Shown here one piece after another: positions 22,141 to 34,189 of a DNA stretch of 64,000 bases. Location of the stretch: contig NW_026729318.1 in assembly GCF_030272615.1 (NCBI RefSeq), positions 1 to 64,000 on the forward strand, written 5' to 3'. The notes under the pieces are model-generated. The model made no database searches, was not told where the DNA came from, and saw nothing but the letters and a program-made list of their open reading frames with translations. The translations under genes were made by a program, and so were the position numbers. Position 1 is the first letter of the stretch. Each line of letters begins with the position of its first letter. The stretch comes from Cryptomeria japonica. Lineage: Eukaryota > Streptophyta > Pinopsida > Cupressales > Cupressaceae.

Positions 22141-22592
22141 GACCCTCCTGACATAAATTAGAGACGTCACATCAGACACTCTAGACATTGTTTGTTTGTA
22201 TTGCATACTATCTATCTATTTTTCACCCTTAAACACTTTCCTCTGCCATTCTCCAATTTCTCTCTTCTAGGCAGCTGATGAGCTTGTTTCCATGTCATTC
22301 AAGATAATGCCTGCTTGCTTTCTTTTAGGAAATTTGCTTGCACATGACTCTTGAACTTGTATGTTCTTCTTCCATACATATATAAATTTTAATTCATGCT
22401 CAGATAATAATTAAATAAAATAAGCATTTGTAATGAAAAGATTTAGTCATTCGATGTTACATATTATTTGACAGAAAGGTCCTAGACAATTCTTGGAGAA
22501 AGGAAACATCATTGATAATCATTTTTTACAAATAACACTGAATCAAATAAATTAAAAATGTTTCATGTAATTTTTAAAAGTAGAACTCGTTC

Positions 22593-23012
22593 AATGCTTT
22601 CATGCACCGATGACAAAGCCGTTTGACCCACACCATTATGCATAATAGAACAAATCAATATAATAGGCTATTATAAAGAATATATACAAAAATATGAAAG
22701 AACATTAAATTACCATTACAAACCCATAAACCATTAAATAGTGAAAATAGATATAAATTTGTAAATGTCTCCCTATAAACACCACAACCATAACCAAAAC
22801 AAAAAAATTCTTACCCGCAAAAACTTAGCTGGTGAGTTGCAAGTTTACAACATCTCTCAGATGATCAAACCATTTCTTAATTTTGTTCTTCTGGTTAGTC
22901 AATGGATTTAGTTGCATGTTCAAGTTTACTATTTGAAGCCTTCTATTTCCCTATATTTGAGACATAATAAAATTCTTGTGAGTAGGAAATTGATTCAAGA
23001 GTTACATGTGAA
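22593..23012. other. AT-rich sequence between hairpin and downstream DRM fragment
   Basis: No gene or repeat was recognised. If the DRM copy was once contiguous, this interval and the right arm were introduced between its halves, or the interval is a remnant of an intron. Confidence 0.4.
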
Positions 23013-23210
23013 GAATTTGGCAAAGTAAATGATGACAATCAAGCTCAAATTTTATCTGTCTTGATTAAAGACTTTTATCTCGATGGCATTAAATTAAAGT
23101 TCTTTCTCTATTTTTTGGTGATCTCTAGAGTAGAGGTTGCTTTGCATCGACCTGGGATACATTTAACTTGTGTTCTATCTGCGGAAATATGTATCCTAGG
23201 ACGATGTAAT
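23013..23210 (+). pseudogene. DRM methyltransferase catalytic-domain fragment (motif I region)
   Basis: The plus-strand frames read ILSVLIKDFYLDGIK, then KVLSLFFG (one frame), then VEVALHRPGIHLTCVLSAEI (another frame). In plant DRM enzymes the order is LSVLK...GI-x-VLSLF-x-GIGG-x-EVALHRLGI...VVSVEI, which contains the SAM-binding motif I. The match is clear despite a frameshift and loss of the Gly-rich loop. It has the same orientation as the left arm of the inverted repeat and picks up just where that arm's similarity ends. It is therefore probably the next part of the same pseudogene. Similarity stops near 23210. Confidence 0.82.
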
Positions 23211-23221
23211 GCAACCTTTGT

Positions 23222-23760
23222 TCCACCAATACCAGATAGAAGAGAAAGTACTTTAATTTAAAGCCATCACAATAAAATGCTTTCAAGACATATACTAGGT
23301 ATAAAAGGAAACCTACCCTATCATTTGAAAGGGTTTACCTACAAGTCAAGTGATCTCATAATTACAAAATCAATTCAATTCCAAGTGAACGTGCAATCAA
23401 GCATTCATCAAGAATTGAAGGAGAAATCAAGTTAATAAAGATATTTAATAAAGATATCATCTTGTAAATTAAGAAATGGGCAGGAGATTAAGAATACAAA
23501 CCTTCCATATTGCATACTTCAAGGTATATTAAAATCAGTTTAAAGTGTATTCATTTAGGGACCTTTCATAAAATATTCTCAACTTACATATCATAAAAGG
23601 ATCTGCTCCACCAACACTAGATAGAAGAGAAAGTACTTTAATTTAAAGTCATCGGGATAAAATGCTTTCAAGACATATAAAATCAAGTGATCTCTTAGTT
23701 ATAAAATCAATTCAATTCCAAGTGAACAGGCAATCAAGCATTGAAGGAGAATTCAAGTTG
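23222..23760. repeat. Direct repeat of about 165-220 bp (two copies)
   Basis: The first copy is about 23222-23440 and the second about 23597-23760. They share phrases such as AGATAGAAGAGAAAGTACTT, AAAATGCTTTCAAGACATAT and AATTCAATTCCAAGTGAAC, with indels between them. The function is unknown. Confidence 0.7.
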
Positions 23761-23879
23761 GTGCAGGTGAATTTGGAAGACAAAAGGACTCAATGAAGCC
23801 ATTAAAGACTTTTGAAGGTCTTAGGAGTGAAGAGCCAATCAATTATGCACACAATGAAGCCATTAAAGACAATCACCAT

Positions 23880-24069
23880 TAGCATAGATTGCAGGATATG
23901 CACAAGATGTGTTTGAAATGGATTTAGAAAATTCCAACCAAATGTGATTAGTGAGTATAGATGTTGTAGTGCAACTGCCCAAGTACACATGCATGCAAAA
24001 TATGTAAGCTTAGATAAGGCACATGAACTATTTGACATAATGCCTCAAAGATCACCCAATATCCAATGA
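23880..24069 (+). pseudogene. PPR-protein fragment
   Basis: A short plus-strand frame reads MHAKYVSLDKAHELFDIMPQ, which matches the repeat phrase of plant pentatricopeptide proteins (YAKCGSLDKARELFDKMPQRD). The sequence just upstream (GYAQDVFEMD) also fits loosely. It ends in TGA after about 25 residues. PPR proteins bind organelle RNA; this relic cannot. Confidence 0.65.
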
Positions 24070-27000
24070 TAGTTGGGAGAAAGAAAACATCAATTTTTTG
24101 ATAATCTTAAATATTTCTTTATTCATCTCTATAAATCTATTATGAATATAGTCTCAATATTGCAAAAATTTATCCTATTATGAATGCAATATTTAGGGAT
24201 GTAATCTTTATATATTTTTTTTAATTAGGAAAAGGTCCTAATACAATCCCCAACTAATTAATCTACAGAAAGATACCACTAAAGAAAGAAATTCAATCCT
24301 CACCACTATGGTTTTGAAGGCTTTTAAGACACTTGGATTCCTATTTTGGCCCGCTTTTCCTTGACCCTATGTTAAGATAGTAAACTAGTTTGAGAGAATC
24401 TATTGGGTGGGAAATTGTGTATGGTTGCAATTATTTTCATGCATGGAAAGTGATTTAAAGTTTGGACCAATAGAGGATAAGTATTTCTTGAACCTTTAAG
24501 GACATGTGTAGAGCACCGCATGGATGTTTCTCCATTATTGAACTCTTTGAATATGTAAGTAAATTATTTTTGGTTGATGACATAGTAAGTGTGGTATTTG
24601 TCTTTTCGATATGTTGTGGATAATATTAATCAAATATGGAATTTTTTTGATGCTATATACACTATGTTTTGGATTGAATTTAGGTAAGCGAAGAGGTAAT
24701 GGAAGAATAAAAGAGGCACACAAAGGAAGAAGAGTGAAATAGGATGGAGGTTACCTCATCAACATGAATGAATGCCTCATCTATAGAAGTAAAAGGTACC
24801 TCTAATGGTTTCAAAATTTGTCAAAATAGTTATGATATACCAAATAATCAAGTGGAATATCCTTTAGGTAGCTAATATTTTCTTCAAACTATTTATTTTG
24901 ATTTTCATCATATCCTTTCCATGTGCATTTCCCTTGGTTTTAGTCCCATTTTTTCTTTATTTTATATATATTCAAAAAAAAATTTATAGATGCCTCTACT
25001 TGTCTCACCACTCATTAATTTTTTGGGATTTTCATTCCATTCACCAAGGTTGGCATCTATTCTAAGACTTTGTGTCGTGGCCAAGCTAAATTATTATTCT
25101 CTCCATCTTGTTAATGATCATTTCATTAATGAATCCTTCCTCATAATTTTGGATAAGTGAGACAATGTTAGCTCAAGGAATCTTTTCAATCCTCTTTCAA
25201 GAGTCTTTCCCAAGTAATAATCTTGCATATTGGAAAATAAATTGCGCTTCTATTTTTCCAAGCTACTCTTCCTTATAATGTTTAGATTTATTCTAAAGTG
25301 CTCATTGTGACTCATGTTTACTACTATTCTTATTAGTCTCATTCCAATATCTCCTACAAAAATATGGAATGATTACATTTATATTTTATTTGTGTCTCCT
25401 AAATATCCACAAAATTTGGAACAATAATACAATTTTTCAATAATACTATGAGCATCACTTTGATGAAATGAGTACTAAGTGATCCATTCTTATGAGGGTT
25501 CATAAGAACTACTCATGAGAATGGGTCAACTTGACTCTAAAACTATGCAAGTGAATCTTGTTATAAATATCATAGTATGAAAGTCTTGTGAAAACACTCA
25601 TTCTTCTAGCATTGAAAGTTGTGAGAGAGTTATTAAGGGGATTCTCGTGTGTATAGATTCAATGTATAAGTTCAAGATAGATTTTGAGGTGATATTTCTT
25701 TCCTTTTGGTACATCTATCTTTAAATTGGATGTTCTTTTGCCTTCATGGTCGGGAGTAAGTAATTTTTATGTGGGTTCCTTTTTTCATTCTTGGATTATT
25801 AAGGAAAACATAGTTTGTGAAGAGGAGGTTTTGCTTGTTATCTTATAAAAAAATTGGGTATTAGCTATTATAATAAATGATAGACAAAACAATGTCCTCT
25901 AAGGATGTTGAAAAGAAATATCTATATGATGGATTCTCTTCCCAATTTATCTTCAAAATTATTTAGTAAATATTTGGGAAACCAAAATAGGGCATGTTGA
26001 TTTGCAAAGGAAGAACTAAATCTCCCAAGCTTGTTCCAACAACCATAAAATTTTATGATTGGGATGCAAGGGAGATTAGTGGATTTGATGGGTTGGCTTT
26101 GGCTAGATTCACCTAAGACAATTGATGATTTATTAGGCATTGTTGTCGTTGATGCATTGTTAAGGTTATTATGGTTGATTATCAAAGCTAGTGGGATTCA
26201 AATATAGAGGCATGTTTAAGATAATTCTTATCATTGGTTGGTTAATAAAAATATGGTTTCAAGATTGATGCACAAACATATTAGAAGGGCACTTTTATGA
26301 TGTATGTGAAATAATCACATTATTAAGCAAAATAATAGGTAATCTATAGGCAAGAATACTCCATATATAGATATTCTATATGAGGGACATGACTAATTCC
26401 ACAAACTATAAGATTGACTAGGCTTTTCTCATTAGTGGAATCATATAATAGCTAGTGTGTATTGTTGGCTAGATGCATGAATTTGTAGTTTCCATACAAC
26501 TAAGAAATGATAATGTTTCTAAGTACAAACCAAGTGGGAACTATAGACCCACTAATCTAATTTGTAACCACTCGCCACGACTATATTGTGATAACTCTCT
26601 TATTGATAATAGAGAGTATCTAATGCATTTATTAAGACCCTAATTATGGTCATGGTAGACCACACAAAGAATGACTTCCATAGGAGGCTAAGAAGGTGAT
26701 CCATGAACAAGAGTTTGTTTCATTCAATCCTTAACATTAACTATCATTAAGGTGGAGAAATTTTTGAGGTGAGAAATTTAGTGAAATATTACTTAATATT
26801 CTAACTGGAGATATTACATACTAATCATGAAGTGTGAGTTCATATGACTCACTGATATATAATGATAAAATATTACATAATTAAAACTGTAAAAAACTCT
26901 ACCTACTTGATATTAAATTTATTATTATTCTAATGTGCAAAGAATAAACAAGATTATCTAGGAATTAAATCTATTACGGTTTCATCATTAATAGATGGAT

Positions 27001-27799
27001 GGATTGAATGAGTGATCGATGAAGTAGTTGAATTTGTGCCTATAATTCTCTGTCTCGATTCTCTGTATTACACGGGGAGAAATGGGGGTGATGGGGGAGG
27101 AGATTACAATCTTGTATCAAGATGTAGATTTATTTTCTGACCATATTAATGTAACAAAAATGAACCGAAAATTATCTTGATTAATCTGTTCTAATACCCT
27201 AACTAGAAAGGAATTTTGTTGATACAACTATAGCACAAGTTCAAGAAAATTTATCACCGCAAAAATACCAGTCCTCGAGCGCTCGCATCCAAAAATCTTT
27301 CTCATTGCTATTGACGGAGGCCCGAGCGTCACCGTTTACACAGCCCATTTTGGGCTCCCTTGCGGTCATCCTCGCCGGTTATGTGCTAGCCCTTGGCACT
27401 TTGTGCCCATGGCACTTCATTCCCCCGTTCCCTGCTACGGCCGTGTTTGTCACCAATGATCGCTACAGAGGCGGGACAAATGAGATAGGCAAGATTTTGT
27501 AAAGAGGTGGGATTTTGGTCTTTTCTCCTTTTTAAAGTAATGCACGCGTTCATCAAAATTCCGATGAACATGGGCACTTTTTCAAAAAAACCCTAATGTC
27601 ATTGGGTTATCATCGGAATTCCGATGAACACGGGCATTTAAAAAAAAAAAAATCAAATTTTCACACAATGCTCCTTGTCCGTCAGAAACCTCCATTAGAA
27701 TTTGACCCCAAATGTATTAGTGAGTGCAGAAATGGGTGAGTGGGGGAGAGGAGGGTGTGTTGGGGGAAAAGCAGAGGCTAAGGCCGAATTAAGGATGTT
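24070..27799. other. No gene seen; AT-rich intergenic DNA with a GC-rich patch
   Basis: The small ORFs here show no family features. A GC-richer patch at about 27270-27480 is followed by two copies of a phrase around ATTCCGATGAACA-GGGCA (about 27550-27575 and 27610-27636). The second contains the 16-bp palindrome CATCGGAATTCCGATG. I cannot assign these to an element. Confidence 0.45.
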
Positions 27800-28235
27800 A
27801 TAGGTTCTGCTCTAGAAAATCGAGATAGAGAAGGTAAGTTTCAGATCCTCCCACATTCTCAATTGGCCATTCTCCAATATCTGATCAAAATATTTAATTC
27901 CCATATTATGCCATTTTAGAGTAGAGCAGCCTTGAAGAGTTGCTAATGGTTTCCCATTATGAAATAGATTCCACCATATATATCTGTCACTGGCAATATG
28001 TCCTTGTCTAATTCCATTTACATTATAGTGTACCAATTGTTTCACCTACTCCCAAGCTTTCCATAGGGACTTAGAGACCCTAGAACCAACTAGGGACACC
28101 TCTATCTATCTAAGAAGAAGGTCAATCATGGGGAGATCCTTCCATTTCTTAGCTTTCTTAGGGATTGAGGATGAAATATTGTTTCTTATTAGGATTTTCC
28201 ATGGCTCATCTCCATCCATGGCCCAAAATATAACA
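27800..28235 (-). pseudogene. LINE ORF2 fragment (region before the zinc-binding domain)
   Basis: The minus strand reads KKAKKWKDLPMIDLLL, then VKQLVHYNVNGIRQGH, SDRYIWWNLFHNGKPLA and DQILENGQLRMWEDLK. This matches the stretch of plant LINE ORF2 between reverse transcriptase and zf-RVT, where phrases like GI-x-YF-D-IL-E-G-L-WEDLK are common. Two in-frame stops (TAG and TAG-like) break the upstream part. Nothing else of the element is adjacent. Confidence 0.7.
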
Positions 28236-29926
28236 TTTTACGTAAGAACAAATATTATCAATCATTTTTTGCTAGTGAAAAGCTCAAATATTGATGCTTG
28301 AACCGCCTACTTACACCAAAAATATTGCATTACTTCACAACTACTAAAATCAGGTCACTTTTTGAGTTAGATATTATATCTTGAAAATTTATGACCAATT
28401 GAAATAAAATATGCCTAATATATATATTTCTTCTTATGAAATGTACATCACCTTAAGTGGCCATTCAAATTCTTGAATTTTACTAAATTTCTCATTGTGC
28501 CCTACATATTTTGCATCTAAAACTACCTTAGTTTCTTTGTTAAAACCATAAAAAATTACCTCTAGATCATACATCCCATCCAATGTAGTATTGAGAATAC
28601 TTATATTCAAATTCATTATTTGTGCTAATGGGGTTCACCTAGTTTACTTAACACTTCACCTAGTTGGTGTTGCTCAGTTTCACCAACTCACTAGGCCTAG
28701 TTGCTCTCTAGACCTCCAAGTCCTTCTCAGTCTCTTCTAGGGCTTGAATCTTGACCATTCCAAGGTGTTTGCTTCAAGTGTTTTGGCTAGGAACCCTACC
28801 AATTCACAGTGCTTCCCATGTGCTCAATTATGGCTTCTTGGCTTCAACTTGTCAAATTGACATCCTACTATCATGAGTTGATGCAGAGGTGTGGAGGTGT
28901 CTTCTAGTATGTTTTTAATGCATTTAGGGTCCATTTGAGGTTTGCAACCATTTTTTTTCTTACCAATTTCAATATCTTGCCTAGAAAAGGGCTACAAGGA
29001 ATGAGCCCCAATTAGGCCTCCAAAATCTGATTTTTTAGGGCTTGAGTGAAAACGGTCCAAAATACCCCCTAACAAGTGTGGAATTCATGGGGCAACCATT
29101 TTACATAAAACTGCTATGTACAAGCCAAAACTAGTTGTTTGCAAACAAAAACAAGAAAATACAAATGAAAACAATCTACAAAGCTTGAAATGGAACTAAA
29201 ACCTTTGTAACATACTAAAGAAACTCAATCCATTTTTGGATAAGTGAATTCAATCCATTTCATTTGAAAAATGAGAAAAAACAAGCCAAAATGCTGTCAA
29301 CTAGTCTAAAAATGAGTGGTTTCAGATTGTTGGACTTACAAAACACATTATCCAACCTTGGTAACCATGAAAGAGAGGGTACTTATAGTATTTCCCATGT
29401 GTGGAGTCATCCTAGGGAGTTTGACAATCCCTAACTCCATCGCTAACCAATTTAGGACAAAAATTGTCATGACAACTTTCAAAAGTTGTCATGCAACTTT
29501 TTGCAACTTTGCACTTTTTCACTTTTTGGTCTCCTCAACCTATAAGACCTATTATAAGTCATCACACATGACTTTTCAAACATTCCTAAGATTAATTTAA
29601 CCCTCCCTAATGCTTATACTAAGTTTTGACACTTTTGACCATCAAGAAGGTCAACTACCTACTCAAACCCACTATTTACACAAAAATGCAAACCTTAGAA
29701 GAATGAACTCAACCTAGGCCTACATTGACTCAAAACACTAACTCTTGGACCCTCCTGGAGTCCTTATTCACTACTGACGTGGCTAGGGTTAGTACAAGCC
29801 AAAATTGAGAAAGCTAAATAGTCTAAGTCCCAGGTGCTCCTACACCATGTGCATATTAGGATACAAGATTAGGGCCTATGTTTCCAAATTATGCTTGACC
29901 TTGTTAATTCTTGATGCCAAGTATCA
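28236..29926. other. No gene seen
   Basis: AT-rich sequence without coding character or clear repeats. Confidence 0.45.
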
Positions 29927-30590
29927 CCTTCTTCTCAATAGAATCAATTAGCCTAAGCTTATCTCTTAATTACTTGTCGAGATTTTCAATGTAGGATACC
30001 ACCTCCTTAAGAGTGTTCATCATCTCATTGGTTGACATCATTTGTGTAGGTTTGTCAAGATCAAACCTAGATACCTTGGTAATTTGTCTTATTTTTGAAG
30101 TTCTTGGCATCAACTTGTCCTTTATTCCTTTGATGTTATTAGAGTCCAATTCATCTCTAGCTAAGTAATATTTTTAATCTGCATATACTTTTTATGTATC
30201 ATCTACTTTGGTATTTATTTTCTATAATGAGTAGTTAACCATGTCTATCACCACCTTACCTACACTCTACATTGATGGAAATGCTTCTACTAAGCTTGAA
30301 GGGCTTGAGATGGTAGGCATGGGTTTACTTGTTGATTCTAACTCTATAGAATTCAATTGATTATTTTCAATCTTCATCTACTTATATATTTTTCTTAAGC
30401 TCATCATGGTCTTAATGTAATTTGATGATTGTGGCCTCACTAAATAGAGAAATGTTTACCACCAATGATGTAGCTTGTAGAGAAATGATTTCACACCCCT
30501 TTATTATTACATCTCCCCTTATCTCCTCAACACTAGGGACAATATTTTGTTTATTAGTATTTGGAGCTAGGGATCAAATTGCCAATATTT
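29927..30590 (-). pseudogene. Coding-like relic, Lys/Glu-rich, family not recognised
   Basis: The minus strand reads PSVEEIRGDVIIKGCEII through ELESTSKPMPTISSPSS and GIKDKLMPRTSKIRQI to MMNTLKEVVSYIENLDK and RDKLRLIDSIEKKVILGIKN. It has one probable frameshift near 30370 and several TAA/TAG stops. Most stops stand where CAA or CAG would fit. The amphipathic last part may be a coiled coil. I have no family for it. It could be a gag-like relic, since retroelement scraps surround it. Confidence 0.45.
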
Positions 30591-31384
30591 TAAAACTATG
30601 ATAAAACCCTAAACCTAATAAAGCTTCCTCTTCTTGTCTCTCACTAGTACTATATACCTATTTATTCTACTTCTTAAATAAAAATAAATAAATACAATAG
30701 TAATATCCCAATTGGGAAGAAATAGTAATCTACTCTCCTACACCATTGTTCTCCCTTTCTCGAGAGTTATATTATTAGTTTAAAAATCATTTTTTGGCAG
30801 TACGTATTTTGTCACTGCTTGCTACTAAGATGGATTAGTGTTTTTTATTTCCTCAAAAAAAATCTTTGATATTCGTCTCTTTTTAACCTCATCACAAAGT
30901 CTCAAAACTCTTGGTTCTTTAAGAATCATCATCATCCAAAAATTGATGAAATACGAAAGGTATTACATTATTTGTCTTATCTGTGGAAACCTTAAGGTTT
31001 ACATCTCTCCTCCTTGTAGGAAAATTCGTCACACTTATCCTCTAAGTTGAATATTTAGACTTTAAAGTCTATGTTCCGACAACCTCTTTTTCCATATCCT
31101 CCACATCATTGATCTCAATGGTTTTCCCTTTCTCTTATGGATCAACGACCATTTTCCTTTAATAAGTACAATAAAAAGGATCTAGGCATGGTTTTCTATG
31201 ATAAGGTAGCTTAATTTTTAGAATTGCATATAAGTTTCATATTTTCATGTTACAGCAGTCAAATCCTTGTATCACATTCTTTGAATGGTTTGTACGAAAG
31301 TGATTTAATTTCACAACCTTTGTTCTTGCATCTTTATATTTATCAATAAATAAATCACAACTCATGTCCAATGGAGACATCCTA
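30591..31384. other. No gene seen
   Basis: AT-rich sequence; the 70-codon frame at 30838 has no recognisable content. Confidence 0.45.
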
Positions 31385-32170
31385 AACTAAAAAACTAATA
31401 ATAGAAACAAAATTTTGTAGGAAGACCCAAATTAATCTATCATAAGTATTGGACATATCAACTATGATAAAAGTAGATTTATCCCTTGAAAAAACCAAAA
31501 GAGTTAATAGATTTCAAAGAAATAACAATACCATCAAGAAATTGAGTTCCATTAAGAAATACCCTTACTTTTTTACGATGAAATAAATTAGAAATTTTTT
31601 CATTTGATCATCAATGATCTTGGTAGTAATTTTTCTTTTTGAGTTGTAGAGAGAAATAGGGCATAAATGATTAAAGGATCTAGCTCAAGCCTTCTTAGGA
31701 ATCAAGGTGATAAATATAGATTTAAATTCTCCATGCATCTATTTATTATTCTAGGACTCAATTACAACCTAAAGGATATTATCCTTCATATTATCATATA
31801 ATTATTAGAAGATTTCAATGATTAAGCCATTAGGATCATGATCCATGCCTTTCTTCTTATATAAGACAACCTTCTCCAATTCATAAAGAGTGATAGGCTC
31901 CATAAGCATAACATTACTTTTTGTAAAAACAATGAAAGAGACGCAATATAAAATTGCTTGTTCCTTCTCTATAAAATATGGCCACTTTATGTAAATAAGG
32001 AACATAAATTATGGATAGCATCCATATTCATATAATCAATTGAAGACAACTTAACTCTCTCGAAAGGGATGATAGATGGAATAACATTCATTGTGTCTCT
32101 TATCTTTAATGAATTTGTAAGAGATGGGAGTATTTGTTAAAATTTGCATTACATCTATACTATATACAGT
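31385..32170 (-). pseudogene. LINE reverse transcriptase relic
   Basis: The minus strand reads PITLYELEKVVLYKKKG and GLIIEIF, then IFITLIPKKA, FNHLCPISLYNS, KITTKIIDDQMKKFL and FIIVDMSNTYDRLIW. In plant LINE reverse transcriptase the matching blocks are E-L-VV-KKGKAPGPDG, ALIPK, FRPISLCN-YKI-KI-A-RLK, and KLDMSKAYDRV-W. The catalytic F/Y-ADD block is not seen, and several stops break the frame. It is a dead fragment on the minus strand. Confidence 0.72.
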
Positions 32171-32579
32171 GAAATACTAGTTTTGATTACCAAGTGTTAC
32201 ATAACTACAAAAAAGTGCCACCTAGGGTGCACTAGAAGGGCACAAATACTAAAAAAATAGATCCAAAAAATTAAAGATTGACGAAAACCACTCACAAACT
32301 AAATTAGAGACAAAGGTAACAACACAAAAAACAACAAAACTAGTGAAACTAACCAACTGCCAAAGGCACAAAGGGATGGGCTATTAGGTAGTGGCATTAC
32401 CTTCTTGCCAATCTTTACATAAACTAAGGACTATATTAGAGAAGTAAAAAATTTTGTTAGGATATTTAGAAAAATTAGATGTACCAAAATCTAGTGCGTC
32501 CTTAATCATGGAATCAAGGGGATCCCTCGGTGTAGAATGAGACAAAAAATGTTTCTTGTGTTTGGCTCTCCTCTAATCA

Positions 32580-33960
32580 ATTTCATCCTATATACCTTTG
32601 AGAGAAGTTGAGTTTTTCACCATCATTTCTTGGCTTTTTTATCCATTTACTCAAATTTTCCAATCAAGATCTCCCGGTTCTCTTCCAGTTCCAGAAGAAT
32701 TTTATTGTCATTTTTTTATGTCACCTTCTTAGAGAGATCTTTTAATCTCCCCTCAACTTTCTCCCATTTCTCCATCTTCTTGGTGATATCAGTTGTTGTT
32801 TCCCAAACACATTCATCCTTATCCATAACCTATTTATCCACTCTCATCCTTGCCTTAGCCAACACTTTCACCCTACTGATTTTTTTAATTGCCACATCGA
32901 ACTATGAGAGGAGCCACTTAATAACCATTTCTTATCTCTCCACATTCTCCTCCAGTTTAAAAATTGATGCCTAAACATTTATGGGAGAGTTCTTAGGGTC
33001 AAAGGTCTCTTGATTAGGGGGAAAGGGGGCCACCTTGTCGAACAAGTAGGAGACCACTTAGATTCTAAATCAGAATAAGAATCATATTCCTCAACCCCTA
33101 AGTCATCTTCACTACACTACAACACCTCCAATTATTTGGGGGGTGAATTAGAAGAGGAATCTTGCTTCACATCTCTGCTAGGGTTTAAAATAGGTGGGGA
33201 CAAGTTTGGGCATAGAGGAAGAACCAATAACTAAGGTACTTTTATCCACACGGGCCCTAGAGACCTCAATCACTAGATTTAGGTCTGGCAGGGGATTAAG
33301 GAGATTAGAAACAGATGCACCCAAAGGGGTTAAAGAAAGATGAAAATTATATAGCCTAAGGATCGAATCCTCATATAGGGGCAATAAATTATTTGACTTG
33401 GCTCTAGAAACGAATTGGGATAAGGATGAATAGAAGCAGGAAGAAAAGTTCACGCGGATTCCATACCTCAAGTGATTTAACATGGGGAAGGTTCGAGTGT
33501 GAACTATTTTAAAACAAGCATCAAGGGTGAATAATTTCATTTAAGAGAGTCCACATCCTTCCATTTTTCAGGGAGTTCTTCTCTATTGTATCCACTTTGC
33601 AACTTCAAAACTCCTTCACCCTTCTTGAAGAATCACTTCAATTCTTTCGTATATGATCTCGTCAACATCTTAGGAAATGTAATACCATCTTAAGGGAGTC
33701 CAGTATTGATCGTAATCAACTCTAATGTGAATTTGAAGGTAACCTTGCAAATTTTCACCCCCCCTTATGCTAGGGCTCTGCAAAGTCTTTTGAAAGCTCC
33801 AAGTCAAAACCCTCCATGCCCTCCACATAACTCTCTAAATTCCCCTTGATCACTTTCTACCATAGCTTTGGTTTGCACTTGAATTCTTCATAGTTATCAG
33901 ATTCAACTTTGATTAATTGTCGTCCCCTACAATTTCACCACCCTGAGCTTTCTAAAAGAA
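32580..33960 (-). pseudogene. Coding-like relic with globular and coiled parts, family not recognised
   Basis: The minus strand carries a broken frame with phrases such as DNYEEFKCKPKLW, VIKGNLESYVEGMEGFDLEL and the open stretch MKLFTLDACFKIVHTRTFPM (33178-33540, 120 codons). It continues into a Lys/Glu-rich part (LLELEENREILIGKFE) near 32680. Frames change and stops occur. The order and size (globular part, Ser/Pro linker, coiled part) recall the relic at 13681-17103. No clear family is known to me. Confidence 0.45.
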
Positions 33961-34189
33961 ACTAGGTGGGTGAAACAAAAACTAGTAGTTTGGGTACCAT
34001 AGCACTTATGAGGAGAAATGACACTTCTTTTTGAAAAGAACATGTGCCAATCTAGGGGAAAATGACTAGACAAAAGGGCAGCTAGGATAGAAAGGCAATT
34101 TTTGAATTATACCCCATCATTATACTTCATGTCCTCCTAGATTGCTACACAAACCAAATCTAGAATATTATAGGAACTAGTCCAAATTT

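Larger units (their letters stand above)
20442..22592. repeat. Large inverted repeat (two arms of about 1.05 kb, 53-bp spacer) built from a DRM pseudogene
   Basis: The left arm 20442-21491 and the right arm 21545-22592 are reverse complements of each other. The outer ends are GAACGAGTTCTAC and GTAGAACTCGTTC. The inner ends are TTGGGTAATGCATTCCAAAT and ATTTGGAATGCATTACCCAA. The spacer is 21492-21544. In an 80-base stretch compared by eye (left 20886-20965) there were two mismatches, so the arms are very alike. Both arms contain DRM-methyltransferase-like sequence, in opposite orientations. A transcript through the whole block would fold into a long double-stranded stem. Confidence 0.92.
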
